A stretch of 64,000 bases of DNA from positions 310,001 through 374,000 of the forward strand of contig JAILXT010000006.1 of the NCBI GenBank assembly GCA_045430345.1, written 5' to 3'. Each line of letters begins with the position of its first letter. Within the stretch, counting starts at the first letter, position 1. A program made the translations under genes and the position numbers. The notes beneath the pieces were generated by a model. It did no database searches, had not been told where the DNA came from, and saw nothing but the letters and a program-made list of their open reading frames with translations. Shown here piece by piece: positions 37,269-47,167 of the stretch. Source of the DNA: Agarilytica sp045430345. GTDB lineage: Bacteria > Pseudomonadota > Gammaproteobacteria > Pseudomonadales > Cellvibrionaceae.

Positions 37269-38885
37269 ATGAATCCAAATGGCCAAGAGATCCTAATGAA
37301 CTCAAGACTAAACAAAGGCACCGCGTTTACGGAAGCTGAACGTGATGAGCACGGCTTACATGGCATGCTCCCGCCTTTAGTCACCACCATGGAACAGCAA
37401 ATAGAGCACCAACTCGCTAACGTACGTCGCGACATCAGCGATATTGAAAAATACATTTTCCTTTCATCGCTGCACAAACGTAACGAGCGCGTCTATTACC
37501 GTTTGCTCATCGAACATATTGAAGAGCTTATGCCTATCGTATACACACCGACGGTTGGCCAGGCCTGTCAGGAGTTTGCGCGCATATACCGCGAGTCCGC
37601 GGGGTTTTATATCTCGCTTAAACACAAGGGCAGCATGTATGAGCTGCTGGATAACTGGCCAGAAAAAGATGTTCGCCTTATTGTTGTCACCGATGGTGAG
37701 CGGATTCTCGGTTTAGGGGATCTCGGCACCAACGGTATGGGCATCCCCATTGGTAAACTCGCACTTTACTGCGCCTGTGCGGGCGTACACCCAGAGCATT
37801 GTATGCCGATTACCTTGGACGTCGGCACCAACAATGAAGCGTTTCTCAATGGCGGCCCCGGCCCCATGTATATGGGAATACGTGAACCCCGTATTCGCGG
37901 TGAAGAATACGATGAATTTATCGATGAGTTCGTCCAAGCCGTGAAGAAGCGCTTTCCAAAAGCCCTGCTTCAATTTGAAGATTTTTCTACGCCGAATGCC
38001 ATTGAGCTCCTCGACCGTTACCACGACCAACTGCTTTGTTTTAACGATGATATTCAAGGCACCGCGTCTGTGGCACTCGCTGGCTTATTCGCCGCAACAC
38101 GCATCAATGGTAAAAAGCTGTCTGAAATGACCTTTATGTTCGGCGGTGCGGGCTCTGCGGCGACCGGTATTGGCCACCTCCTTGCTCAAGCGCTCGAAAA
38201 TGAAGGCCTAAGCAAAGAAGAAGCGATGTCTCGTTTAAGCTTTATCGACAGTAAGGGCTTGGTCACCAAATGTCGTGACACGCTCAAGCCTCATGTAGCC
38301 CCTTTTGCGGGTGACTATAAGCCAATGGCTTTAGTTGACGCCGTTAAAACCATTCAACCCGACGCACTCATTGGCGCTACGGGCCGACCCGGTATTTTCT
38401 CACAAGACGTGATTTCAGCCATGGGGGAACAAAAAGACCACCCTGTGATTTTTGCGCTTTCCAACCCGACGTCCAACGCAGAATGTACGGCTGAACAAGC
38501 GTACGAATGGACTAACGGCAAAGCAATTTTTGCCAGCGGCAGCCCTTTCGGCACCGTGCACGTTCATGGCGAGGTGAGAGTTCCAGGGCAAGGTAATAAC
38601 GCGTATGTATTCCCAGGCTTAGGACTCGGTGCAATCTACGGCGGCATTACGCAGATTACGGACGATATGCTAATTGCGGCTGCACATACATTGGCCGAAA
38701 ATGTTTCTCAAAACCAAATCGATTCCGGGTGCTTGTATCCTTCTCTGAAAGAAATTCGCGACGTTTCATTAAATATCGCCGTGGCTGTCGCGAAATGTGC
38801 TGAGGCGCAAGGGCTCACACAAGAACCCCTGCCAGAGGATTTCAAAGAACGCGTTGAAAAAGAAATGTACTTCCCGACGTACTAA
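37269..38885 (+). CDS. maeA: NAD-type malic enzyme
   Basis: A protein of about 538 residues (545 with the ATG at 37248; the ATG at 37269 has GAGAG at useful spacing, the first has none). It catalyses oxidative decarboxylation of malate to pyruvate. Malic signatures: LNKGTAF, YTPTVGQACQEF, VVTDGERILGLGDLG, LQFEDFSTPNA, and the FNDDIQGTA active-site strand. The dinucleotide fold follows with FGGAGSAATGIG, and LSNPTSNAECT and FPGLGLGAI lie near the end. Length and motifs match E. coli MaeA (SfcA) rather than the two-domain MaeB, which has a phosphotransacetylase tail absent here. NAD preference is taken from family membership. Confidence 0.93.
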   Translation: MNPNGQEILMNSRLNKGTAFTEAERDEHGLHGMLPPLVTTMEQQIEHQLANVRRDISDIEKYIFLSSLHKRNERVYYRLLIEHIEELMPIVYTPTVGQACQEFARIYRESAGFYISLKHKGSMYELLDNWPEKDVRLIVVTDGERILGLGDLGTNGMGIPIGKLALYCACAGVHPEHCMPITLDVGTNNEAFLNGGPGPMYMGIREPRIRGEEYDEFIDEFVQAVKKRFPKALLQFEDFSTPNAIELLDRYHDQLLCFNDDIQGTASVALAGLFAATRINGKKLSEMTFMFGGAGSAATGIGHLLAQALENEGLSKEEAMSRLSFIDSKGLVTKCRDTLKPHVAPFAGDYKPMALVDAVKTIQPDALIGATGRPGIFSQDVISAMGEQKDHPVIFALSNPTSNAECTAEQAYEWTNGKAIFASGSPFGTVHVHGEVRVPGQGNNAYVFPGLGLGAIYGGITQITDDMLIAAAHTLAENVSQNQIDSGCLYPSLKEIRDVSLNIAVAVAKCAEAQGLTQEPLPEDFKERVEKEMYFPTY

Positions 38886-38937
38886 ACAAAGTCTGTTTAG
38901 CCTTTCACAAGAAAAAACCAGCGTTAGTCATTCGCCT

Positions 38938-41430
38938 CTAGTGCTGGGTTTGACTGGTAATATAGGTTTCTGCAAATTCATCCGCAAACGTTGGCTTGCC
39001 GTAAAGGTAACCCTGCGCACTATCACACCCTAGATCGTGCACGATCTGATCCTGCTCATCGGTTTCAACACCTTCAACGAGGGTTTTAAAGCCTAGCTTT
39101 TTATTCATCGCCAAAATCGCGCTCACGATGTCACGATCAGATGAATCCGTTGCGATATCGATAATAAAACTGCGATCGATTTTAATCACATCCACATTCA
39201 AACGTTTTAAGTAAGCCAGCGACGAGTACCCAGTACCAAAATCGTCAATCGCCAAACGAAAACCATAATTGGCTAGCTTATGCAGGGCTCCATCAGAATT
39301 TTCCGACTCCTGTAAAAAAGTGCCTTCTGTAATTTCTAACTGAAGATTCTCCGGCTGAATATTGTATTCATGCACCATTCTCATCAGCTCATCAACAAAG
39401 GTCGGCGTCTCCAACTGACGCGGTGACACATTCACAGAAATATATTTTAAGTCCGGCACCAACTGCTGCCACATTTTCCATTGCTTTACTGCGGTAAGAT
39501 TAATCCAGCGACCCAGCTCACAAATAAGGCCGCTCTCTTCCACCACTGGAATAAACTCCATCGGGGAGACAAAATTACCATGATTATCCTTCCAACGAAT
39601 CAGTGCTTCACAGCCAATCACTTTATTGCAATGCAAATCAATAATGGGCTGATAATACAACTGAAACTCTTCGTCTTTGACGGCGCTGAACAATTGATAT
39701 TTTAAATTAAACTTACGCGAAACTTCGGCCGACATTTCAGGCGAATAGCGTTTAAAACTTTGTAATTCATGATGACGATCTTCTTGCATTGCCATACCAG
39801 AATTTGTTTGCAGGATGGCAGCATCACTTCCGTCGTCAGGAAACACACTTACCCCCAATGCAGCATCAAGGTTTACCATTAAACCTTCATTCAAAAAAAT
39901 GGGCTTAAGTACTTGTGCGCGAAACTCGTGAACAAACGCGTGAATCTCTTCTTCGGTTGCAACGCTTTCTAACACCAAGGTAAATTCATCGCCACCAACA
40001 CGCGCAATCGTATCATCAAGACCGATCACCTCTTGGGTACGGCGTGCGACCTCACACAAAATTTTGTCGCCAACAGAAAGGCCGTAGTTATCATTAATAT
40101 CTTTAAAACGACTTAACCCAAACATCACGACGCTGAATTTAGAATCACGTTTAAGTGATCTAGCGACGGTTCGCGACAAGCGAAAATTTAAACCTGCGCG
40201 CGAGTAGGCGCCCGTAAGTGAATCCGTATACGCCAGCTCCCACAATTTCTTTTCGGCCATCACCTCATTGGAAATATCGTGAGTCACACCAATAACACGC
40301 GTTACATCGCCCTCAGAATCTTTTATCAACCGAGCTTGCGAGCGTAAATTTCGAATACGTCCATTTGGCCACACCACGCGGTAATCAATATTTTTTTGCT
40401 TACCCGATGTCATCATATCTTCTGCCTCACGCAGTACGCGATCAACATCTTCGGGGTGAATGGCTTTTTTCCATGCCTCCATGGAGCCAACAACACTGTC
40501 ATTTTGGTAACCATAGAGCTGAAACAGTTTTTTATCCCACAACATGCTCTTATCACCAGGAATCCAATCCCACACACCCATTTCTGCACTTTCCACGGCC
40601 ATTTGTGTCCGCTCGGTCTGAGCTTTAAGCGCCTCTTGTGCTTTACGCTCTACCGTAATATCGACAAAAGTCGTCAATACACCTGTCTGTTCGCCTGTAT
40701 TGCTATCTAATACAAGTTCTGAGTTTGCTGTTATCCAAGACGTATCGCCAGAACTTCGCTTAATCCCAATGTGAACATCGCGCTGAGGCTCGCCTGTCGC
40801 AAGCGTACGAAGACTGGGAATGTGCTCCAACGGCATCCGAATCCCAAAACGATCAACACACTCCCAGGGCACCTTGCCACGTACAATACTGATGATCTTA
40901 TCTTTGGACGCGCCCAGCACTTTCTCGGCTGCTGGATTCACTAATTCGATGCCACCTTGGTTGTTCTGATAAATAATGCCAATCGGCACGTGGTCGAATA
41001 AGGCCGCATGTATATTTGTATGGGCAATTAAGGATTTACGATTTTTCTCAATCAACGCGATTTCAGGGTTAACTTCCGATGCTTCGCGTTTAAGGGTCTC
41101 GTAGGTCACCACAATGTTGTCCGCGTCAGCCGTGTCATGCCCCGCCACCAATTCATATTCACATAAACCATCATTACTTGGCTCACGAATATCAAAACGG
41201 TAACGGAATTGCTGCGCTTTGCCCTGGCATACCCGCTGTACCCCCTTTGAGATCTCACTAATGGAAATAGCATGCATGGCATGAATCGAGACAAACGGCT
41301 GACCTACGACACTGCCCTGAGGCCACCCGTGCTGATTATCGAAATCGATGCCCTTAAATTCAGCAGCGCATATGATCCCCTGCCGATCTAATACGACTGA
41401 ACTGACGGTTTCTTTTGGGGACGGTGGCAT
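38938..41430 (-). CDS. PAS-GGDEF-EAL c-di-GMP signalling protein, cytoplasmic
   Basis: An 830-residue protein with no membrane segment. Three PAS-like modules occupy about residues 8-110, 140-265 and 275-390, the last with a PAC tail (YRVVWPNGRIRNLRSQARL). A GGDEF domain follows (about 395-555) with the intact catalytic motif VGGDEF; no RxxD inhibitory site is evident. An EAL domain follows (about 570-820) with EALIRW and DDFGTGYSSLAYLKRL. Both synthase and phosphodiesterase motifs are intact, so the direction of activity is probably set by the PAS sensors. Convergent with maeA, 52 bp apart. Confidence 0.93.
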   Translation of the reverse strand: MPPSPKETVSSVVLDRQGIICAAEFKGIDFDNQHGWPQGSVVGQPFVSIHAMHAISISEISKGVQRVCQGKAQQFRYRFDIREPSNDGLCEYELVAGHDTADADNIVVTYETLKREASEVNPEIALIEKNRKSLIAHTNIHAALFDHVPIGIIYQNNQGGIELVNPAAEKVLGASKDKIISIVRGKVPWECVDRFGIRMPLEHIPSLRTLATGEPQRDVHIGIKRSSGDTSWITANSELVLDSNTGEQTGVLTTFVDITVERKAQEALKAQTERTQMAVESAEMGVWDWIPGDKSMLWDKKLFQLYGYQNDSVVGSMEAWKKAIHPEDVDRVLREAEDMMTSGKQKNIDYRVVWPNGRIRNLRSQARLIKDSEGDVTRVIGVTHDISNEVMAEKKLWELAYTDSLTGAYSRAGLNFRLSRTVARSLKRDSKFSVVMFGLSRFKDINDNYGLSVGDKILCEVARRTQEVIGLDDTIARVGGDEFTLVLESVATEEEIHAFVHEFRAQVLKPIFLNEGLMVNLDAALGVSVFPDDGSDAAILQTNSGMAMQEDRHHELQSFKRYSPEMSAEVSRKFNLKYQLFSAVKDEEFQLYYQPIIDLHCNKVIGCEALIRWKDNHGNFVSPMEFIPVVEESGLICELGRWINLTAVKQWKMWQQLVPDLKYISVNVSPRQLETPTFVDELMRMVHEYNIQPENLQLEITEGTFLQESENSDGALHKLANYGFRLAIDDFGTGYSSLAYLKRLNVDVIKIDRSFIIDIATDSSDRDIVSAILAMNKKLGFKTLVEGVETDEQDQIVHDLGCDSAQGYLYGKPTFADEFAETYITSQTQH

Positions 41431-41563
41431 GTTAAATAGGGATCTCTCAAAGCTTACATTGTCTTTCCATTAACAAGTCTAGGTAATGCTACAATCGCTA
41501 TAAGATTAAAGTCCTATTAAAACCTTACATTCTATAACCTCCCCTTACCCCTACCGGATCGTT

Positions 41564-42007
41564 ATGAAAATTCTCTATATTTTCACCCTCAATCGTTGTC
41601 GCAGTATGCTTTCTGAAGCCCTTAGAACCATTTTGGGGACAGAAAGCTCAGCGCTGCGAGCGCGAGGAGTCAGCCGGTAGGCGCTGCCCATCCACTTTCA
41701 CTGAAATATCTTGCTGGAGCAGGGGTACCCGCTAGCGGACTCAAATGTGAATCCTAGGAGCATTTGTTGGGGTTCTCGCCCGATGTGGTGGTAATCGTAT
41801 GGGATTCCGCCGCAGGGAAAAGCTGCCCTCTATGGGTGGGCGACACCCCAAAAAGCACATTGGGGCTTAGAGGACCCTTCAAAAATGGAAGGCAGTGATG
41901 AAAAAATTGCGACGGCTTTTCACCACAGCATCAATCAGATCAAGCGGATCTTTAAAAAACAGCAAACACAAAAAAACCAGCAGACGCTGGCTTTTCAAAC
42001 ACGATAA
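41564..42007 (+). pseudogene. arsC: Broken arsenate reductase (LMW-phosphatase-type ArsC)
   Basis: Three-frame reading recovers an almost complete ArsC/low-molecular-weight phosphatase-like protein of ~140 residues. From the ATG at 41564: MKILYIFTLNRCRSMLSEAL. A stop and frameshift follow near 41680. Next come AAHPLSLKYLAGAGVPASGLKCES, a stop, then FSPDVVVIVWDSAAGKSCP, a frameshift near 41865, and HWGLEDPSKMEGSDEKIATAFHHSI to a TAA at 42007. That is at least three lesions. The first P-loop Cys (family: CTHNRCRS) is Phe, so the product would be inactive even in frame. No other arsenic-resistance gene (arsB, acr3, arsR) lies in the window. A CCAGC/GCTGG stem with T run (41977-41995) overlaps the 3' end. 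Confidence 0.82.
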
Positions 42008-42024
42008 AGCTTAATAATCGTGGA

Positions 42025-42738
42025 TTATGCAGGCTCAGGCTCTTTTTTCTTAAGGCGCTTCACAACTTCTTGAATGGAACTCACGGAGTTGAGGTGAGCG
42101 TAGGTCCATGCAATCCAGCCTTTCTTGAACCACTCGGCAATTTCTTCGTCAGACAATTTCTCAACAAAAGACTTTTCTTCCACAACATAAAGGCTATCGA
42201 GCTTTAATTCATTATCAGAAAATTTAATCTTATTCTGACAAGGTTGTAACAAATCTTTTTCTTTCAACGCTTTCACATAAGCTTCTGTTGCACGAAAGCT
42301 GTTATCCACGTTCTGCAAAAAACTCACGATATTATTCAGTGTATCTGTGGCTTCACCAGACTCATTAAACAGGGCTTCACCTTCTTCTTCTTGAAGCTGA
42401 GGAGACGCTTCATCAAACATCACGATGGCATTTTTATCTTCAAGAATAAACGGGTAACGACGAACGTAGGCGGGAATGTACACACCTTCCCAAAAATCTC
42501 CCAAATTATGACCTTCAGCAGTCAAGGACAAAAGCGCGATAGGGACGAAATCCTCGTTTTGATTCTTCACAAACATGACGGGATGAGAACGGCCGCAGGT
42601 AGCGAACTCGATGCCAGCCACAGGAACCGAGTTAGATTTCTCGGCAAAATTCAAGTTTTCTGGCTTTCTAAGCTTGAGCTTTGCGTGCTTCTTTTTATCG
42701 AGAGGAATGGGATTGTTGTAATACATTAATGAAGACAT
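42025..42738 (-). CDS. SapC family protein
   Basis: A 237-residue protein of the SapC family (Pfam type, named after Caulobacter/Campylobacter S-layer-linked genes). It has a basic start (DKKKHAKLKLRKP), FATCGRSHPVMFVKN, LLSLTAEGHNLGDFWEGVYIPAYVRRYPFIL (about residues 68-98), an acidic middle (PQLQEEEGEALF), and a helical C-terminus ending KRLKKKEPEPA. There is no signal peptide. In marine gammaproteobacteria the family often sits near outer-membrane transporters, but here its neighbours are an arsC relic and fpr. The exact function is not established. Confidence 0.85.
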   Translation of the reverse strand: MSSLMYYNNPIPLDKKKHAKLKLRKPENLNFAEKSNSVPVAGIEFATCGRSHPVMFVKNQNEDFVPIALLSLTAEGHNLGDFWEGVYIPAYVRRYPFILEDKNAIVMFDEASPQLQEEEGEALFNESGEATDTLNNIVSFLQNVDNSFRATEAYVKALKEKDLLQPCQNKIKFSDNELKLDSLYVVEEKSFVEKLSDEEIAEWFKKGWIAWTYAHLNSVSSIQEVVKRLKKKEPEPA

Positions 42739-42910
42739 GGTAATCGCTTTTTTATTGGGGTTAGATCAAAAATTGGTAGCGATGGTAGCAGGCGAGGGAC
42801 AGCCGCGGCAAGAGGCGGCCTCCACAGAAGAAAAGGCCACATGAATACCGGAAAGTAAGGTATGAACGTCTGCGCCGAGCCCTCTCCCTGGCTCAGCGCC
42901 ACCAGACGAC

Positions 42911-43687
42911 TTATTGCTCGACGAACGCTCGCTCGATCACGTAATGACCTGGATTGCCGCCCCGAGCCTCTTGAAAGCCCTTATCGTCCAATATCTGGCA
43001 TGTATCCTTCAACATACTTGGGCTACCGCAAATCATAAAGCGGTCATGCTCGGGGTTGATCGCCGCCAAACCGAGGTCACGCGCCAGCCGGCCGCTTAGC
43101 AATAGATCCGTCAAACGGCCATTGTTTTTAAATGCCTCACGGGTCACAGTCGGATAATAGAGAAGCTTGTCTCGCACCTCTTCACCGAAAAACTCGTTAT
43201 TCGGTAGCTCGTTAGTAATGACATCGCTGTACGCCAGTTCTGACACGTGACGTACCCCATGCGTCAGAATAACCTTGTCATAGAGCGCATATACCTCAGG
43301 GTCTTTAATAATACTCATAAACGGCGCCAAGCCCGTACCTGTACTAATAAGGTATAAGTTTTTACCCGGCAATAGCGCGTCCGTCACCAATGTCCCCGTA
43401 GATTTACTGTTCACTAGCACTTCATCACCAGGCTTTAGATACTGAAGCTTTGAGGTTAGCGGGCCGTCCGGGACTTTGATACTAAAGAACTCCAACCTAT
43501 CTTCATAATTCGCGCTGGTAATGCTGTAGGCCCTAAGCAGAGGACGTCCCTCGTCTTGCGCCAAGCCCATCATCGTGAAATGCCCATTTCGAAAGCGAAA
43601 CCCAGGGTTGCGAGTAGTAGTAAAACTAAACAATGTGTCATTCCAGTGGTGTACTTCAAGTACACGCTCTTTCAACAGAGAGCTCAC
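42911..43687 (-). CDS. fpr: Ferredoxin--NADP+ reductase
   Basis: A 258-residue flavoenzyme of the bacterial FPR class. The start is the GTG at 43687 (GGAG eight bases upstream), giving the normal length; the longer frame adds 14 residues. FAD-binding RAYSITSAN (about residues 51-59) and NGHFTMMGL, and NADP-binding STGTGLAPF and MICGSPSML, are in the right order. The C-terminus ends HYVIERAFVEQ, the aromatic-less tail typical of Pseudomonas-type FprA. It exchanges electrons between NADPH and ferredoxin or flavodoxin and takes part in the oxidative-stress response. Divergent from a LysR regulator, as fprA/finR in Pseudomonas. Confidence 0.94.
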   Translation of the reverse strand: MSSLLKERVLEVHHWNDTLFSFTTTRNPGFRFRNGHFTMMGLAQDEGRPLLRAYSITSANYEDRLEFFSIKVPDGPLTSKLQYLKPGDEVLVNSKSTGTLVTDALLPGKNLYLISTGTGLAPFMSIIKDPEVYALYDKVILTHGVRHVSELAYSDVITNELPNNEFFGEEVRDKLLYYPTVTREAFKNNGRLTDLLLSGRLARDLGLAAINPEHDRFMICGSPSMLKDTCQILDDKGFQEARGGNPGHYVIERAFVEQ

Positions 43688-43841
43688 GTCGTAATCTCCA
43701 AGACAAGGTAATAAACGGTAGGCAAACACAGTACCCTAGGCTACGATAACGACAAAACGGGTTTTATTTATATAATCAATCGTTTTTTCCGATATACAAG
43801 ATACTTGTCGGTACCAACGCCTCAAAGCAGAGGGGATTCAG
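43688..43841. promoter_or_regulatory. Divergent promoter between fpr and LysR regulator
   Basis: A 154-bp AT-rich region with an ACAAG-ATA-CTTGT dyad at 43796-43808, 34 bp before the LysR start. LysR proteins usually bind such shared regions, so this is the likely autoregulatory and fpr-activating site (inference). Confidence 0.5.
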
Positions 43842-44741
43842 ATGCGTTATACACTTCGTCAGCTACAAGTCTTTCTCGCCACAGCCCACCACAAAAACAT
43901 TACCAAAGCCGCAGAAAGCTTGGCCATGTCACAATCTGCCGCTAGCGGGGCACTAAAAGACCTTGAAAAACAGTTCAACATTCAGCTTTTTGACAGGGTA
44001 GGCAAACGCCTACAAACCAATGAACTCGGCGAGCGACTGCGGGCAAAAGCTGAATCCCTCATGGCACAAGCACATGAGTTGGAACATGCGCTTAGCGGCC
44101 ACCTTACACCGGGAAACTTAAAAGTCGGGGCGACGCTGACTATCGGCAACTACTTGTGCCTAGACCTCATTTACCGCTACAGACAACACACTCCCAATGC
44201 TCAAATCTCATTAGAAGTCGCCAACACAGAGAAAATAGCGGAAGAAATCTTAAACTTTGATATTGATGTGGGCTTAATCGAAGGCGAATTTTATCATCCA
44301 GACATAGATATCATTCCCTGGAAGCAGGATACGCTCACCGCCTTTTGCCACCCAAGCAACCCCTTAGCCGGGAAACGACTCAGTGCCACCGACCTTCACC
44401 ACGCACCATGGATTTTAAGGGAGCCCGGCTCTGGCACACGCCAGGCGTTTGATCGCGCCATGGCCGGCATCGGCTCTGAACTCAATATCGTGTTAGAGCT
44501 GCAGCATACCGAAGCGATTAAAAATGCGGTCGAAAAAGACCTAGGGATTTCATGCCTTTCAGAAATCACACTGCGAGATGACTTTAAACGCGGCACCCTC
44601 GTCCCGATCGAGATTCCGAATAGAAATTTTGATCGTTCTTTTTATTTTTTAATTCACAAGCAAAAGTATAAAAGTGCGGGGATTCTAAAATGGATGGAAC
44701 TGTGTGAAATAGGACAGAAAACGGCATTACACAAACAATAG
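43842..44741 (+). CDS. finR: LysR-family regulator, FinR-like
   Basis: A 299-residue LysR-type protein. The N-terminal winged helix-turn-helix (residues 1-65) reads MRYTLRQLQVFLATAHHKNITKAAESLAMSQSAASGALKDLE, with FDRVGKRLQTNELG as the wing. The C-terminal substrate-binding domain has LKVGATLTIGNYL and PWILREPGSGTR, a segment typical of the CysB/FinR/YeiE-like subgroup. Divergent position next to fpr matches FinR of Pseudomonas, which activates fprA under superoxide or sulfur stress. That functional link is from synteny, not proven here. Confidence 0.88.
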   Translation: MRYTLRQLQVFLATAHHKNITKAAESLAMSQSAASGALKDLEKQFNIQLFDRVGKRLQTNELGERLRAKAESLMAQAHELEHALSGHLTPGNLKVGATLTIGNYLCLDLIYRYRQHTPNAQISLEVANTEKIAEEILNFDIDVGLIEGEFYHPDIDIIPWKQDTLTAFCHPSNPLAGKRLSATDLHHAPWILREPGSGTRQAFDRAMAGIGSELNIVLELQHTEAIKNAVEKDLGISCLSEITLRDDFKRGTLVPIEIPNRNFDRSFYFLIHKQKYKSAGILKWMELCEIGQKTALHKQ

Positions 44742-44761
44742 AGGCGCGTCCTATTCTGTGC

Positions 44762-47167
44762 TTATAAACGCTGTTGTTTCTTTTCCATGCCAACCCGGCT
44801 CAACAAATCTGATATTGGCATAGGACGATCAAAGAAATAGCCCTGCAAAAACTCACATTCATATGACGCAAGTAGGCGCGCTTGCACGTCGGTTTCGACA
44901 CCTTCGGCCACCACCGACATCCCCAAACTGTGGGCCAAAGCAATAATCGCACACGATATTTCGACGTCGCTCTGATCGGCAGGGATATCTTGAATAAAGG
45001 ATTTATCAATTTTTAAACTGGTAATAGGAAAGCGTTTTAGATAGGCCAGCGACGAATAGCCTGTGCCAAAATCATCGATGGAAAGTTGGCTCCCTAACTC
45101 ACGAAGCTCACCCATCACAGTAATAGCTTGATCAATATCATCCATGACCATTGACTCGGTTAATTCAAATTCAACCAAGCTGGGCGACACACCAAACTTT
45201 TTAAATTTCCTGTCGATAACCTCTGAAAATTTCGGCGCAAAGAACTGTTTCGCGGAAAGGTTCACCGAGATGCCACCGATACCAATCGACCGCAACTTAT
45301 CACCGCTTTCTGAAAGCAGTCGTAACACACGTTCGAAAACAAAATCGCCCACTTCATAAATCAAACCCGTTTCTTCCGCTAAAGGAATAAACAAATCTGG
45401 CGGGATAAAACCATCCTCATCATCAATCCAGCGCACAAGAGCTTCACCCCAGAAAACCTCTCGGGTACCTGCAACATATTGAGGCTGAATATAAACATCA
45501 AGTTTTTTATCTGCTAAAGCTTTACGCAGCTTCTGCTCGATACGCACCTTCTCTTTAATTTTTCTATCAAGCTCGCCGGAATAATAGGAGACGCGATTAC
45601 CCCCAGATCCTTTGGCATTGTATAGCGCCATATCGGCGTAACGCAGTAAAGATTCTGGCGTACTGGCATCGGTCGGATAAATAGCAATCCCAATGGAGCC
45701 CGTCACCTGGATAGTTTGCCCTGCAGACGAAGCCGTTGTTTGCAAGGCCTCGATTAAACGTTGAGACGCGTGATCAAGACGAGTGGGATCTTCAATATTA
45801 TCCAGGAGGATCATAAATTCGTCCCCCCCCATACGGGAGACGACATCACCTTCGTGCAAGGTTTCTCGTAATCGGTTGGCTATATCAATAAGCAATTCGT
45901 CACCGATATCGTGACCAAGAGAATCATTGACCTTTTTAAAATCATCCAAGTCCGTCATATACATGGCAATTTTTTTATTTTCTTTTTGCGCGCGGACAAT
46001 GGCTAAATCTAGATGATCCCTGAAAAATCGTCGATTCGGTAATTGCGTGAGAGGGTCATAAAACGCCAGTTTTTCCAATTCAAACTGCGCCACTTTCAAC
46101 TCAGTCACATCCAGTAATGAACCGATAAAACAGTTTCGACCCGCTTCATCCTCCACAGGGGAAACATACTCCATCAATACGCGGTTTCCAGAGGAAGGAT
46201 TTTGAAAACGGTATTCAATAACTTCCGCCTTATTTCGCTCAAAAGCTTTATCGATCGCTTCTTTATAGTTAAAGCGATCTGAACGCTCAATAAATGATGT
46301 GTAGGCAGCGGCACTGGCTTCATCCAATCCGGTAATTTCATCCCAACGCGAGTTGGTATACTCATATTCCCCCAAATCGTTCTTCATAAACACACCGATA
46401 GGCGCGTTTTCAGAAAGCGTACGGAAACGTTTTTCAGAAAATATTAGTGCTTTATTCTCGTTAGCCAAATTATCCAACATCGCATTAAACACATCCACCA
46501 AGCGACCAAACTCATCGTCACTAATTTTTTCAGCGCGCTCATTAGATAATGGGTTTTCTGCAATGATTGACGACGTTTTATAGAGGGCATCCAGAGGCAA
46601 CAACGATCGTTTAACTAATCGACTGCCCATGACGTAAGCGACAATCAACGATATGACGAGAGACAATAGCAAGATCGACGAGAGCACCCACTGGTTTTTC
46701 CCCAACGAGCGCGTATTTGCTTTGATATATAAATGTCCGAGCAATTCCGAGCTATCAATAACAGGCACGTAAATCGCAATATGTGAATCTAAATCGATAA
46801 TTTCTGTGGAAGAGACCGGACTAACCTGCTGTTCGCAGTTATGCGTTTTATCCTCAATGATATAGCTCGAAAATATTTGACCCGTAACATCATATAAACA
46901 CAAAAAATCAATATTCTGTCGGTTTTGGGCCGAAGATAAGTTTCCCTTGGCCGACTCAGCATCAAAAAACACAAGCGATGCTGCTGAGCGATCGGCAATA
47001 ATTTTCGCCGTCACATTCAGTCCATCGATCATATTCGTCCGCGCAATATTATTCACAACCACCAATAAAATAGCGCCCGCAACCGTGATACCCACCAGAA
47101 AGGACAGTAATATCGTACGTAAAAGTTTTGACTGTACTGAGTTCCAGCGCCCAGAAAACCTACTCAT
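44762..47167 (-). CDS. YfiN-like membrane protein with HAMP, PAS, GGDEF and EAL domains
   Basis: An 801-residue inner-membrane protein. TM1 (about 15-38), a periplasmic CHASE8-like domain with TDRSAASLVFFDAESAKGNL-type YfiN features (about 40-150), TM2 (about 158-180) and HAMP (about 180-235). A PAS domain follows (about 245-360, ENAPIGVFMKNDLGEYEYTN). GGDEF (about 365-535) has intact MGGDEF, and EAL (about 545-795) has EALVRW and DDFGTGYSSLAYLKRF. Classical YfiN (TpbB) stops after GGDEF, so this version adds a PAS sensor and a phosphodiesterase domain. Its start overlaps the end of the yfiR-like gene by 8 bp: translational coupling. Confidence 0.9.
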   Translation of the reverse strand: MSRFSGRWNSVQSKLLRTILLSFLVGITVAGAILLVVVNNIARTNMIDGLNVTAKIIADRSAASLVFFDAESAKGNLSSAQNRQNIDFLCLYDVTGQIFSSYIIEDKTHNCEQQVSPVSSTEIIDLDSHIAIYVPVIDSSELLGHLYIKANTRSLGKNQWVLSSILLLSLVISLIVAYVMGSRLVKRSLLPLDALYKTSSIIAENPLSNERAEKISDDEFGRLVDVFNAMLDNLANENKALIFSEKRFRTLSENAPIGVFMKNDLGEYEYTNSRWDEITGLDEASAAAYTSFIERSDRFNYKEAIDKAFERNKAEVIEYRFQNPSSGNRVLMEYVSPVEDEAGRNCFIGSLLDVTELKVAQFELEKLAFYDPLTQLPNRRFFRDHLDLAIVRAQKENKKIAMYMTDLDDFKKVNDSLGHDIGDELLIDIANRLRETLHEGDVVSRMGGDEFMILLDNIEDPTRLDHASQRLIEALQTTASSAGQTIQVTGSIGIAIYPTDASTPESLLRYADMALYNAKGSGGNRVSYYSGELDRKIKEKVRIEQKLRKALADKKLDVYIQPQYVAGTREVFWGEALVRWIDDEDGFIPPDLFIPLAEETGLIYEVGDFVFERVLRLLSESGDKLRSIGIGGISVNLSAKQFFAPKFSEVIDRKFKKFGVSPSLVEFELTESMVMDDIDQAITVMGELRELGSQLSIDDFGTGYSSLAYLKRFPITSLKIDKSFIQDIPADQSDVEISCAIIALAHSLGMSVVAEGVETDVQARLLASYECEFLQGYFFDRPMPISDLLSRVGMEKKQQRL

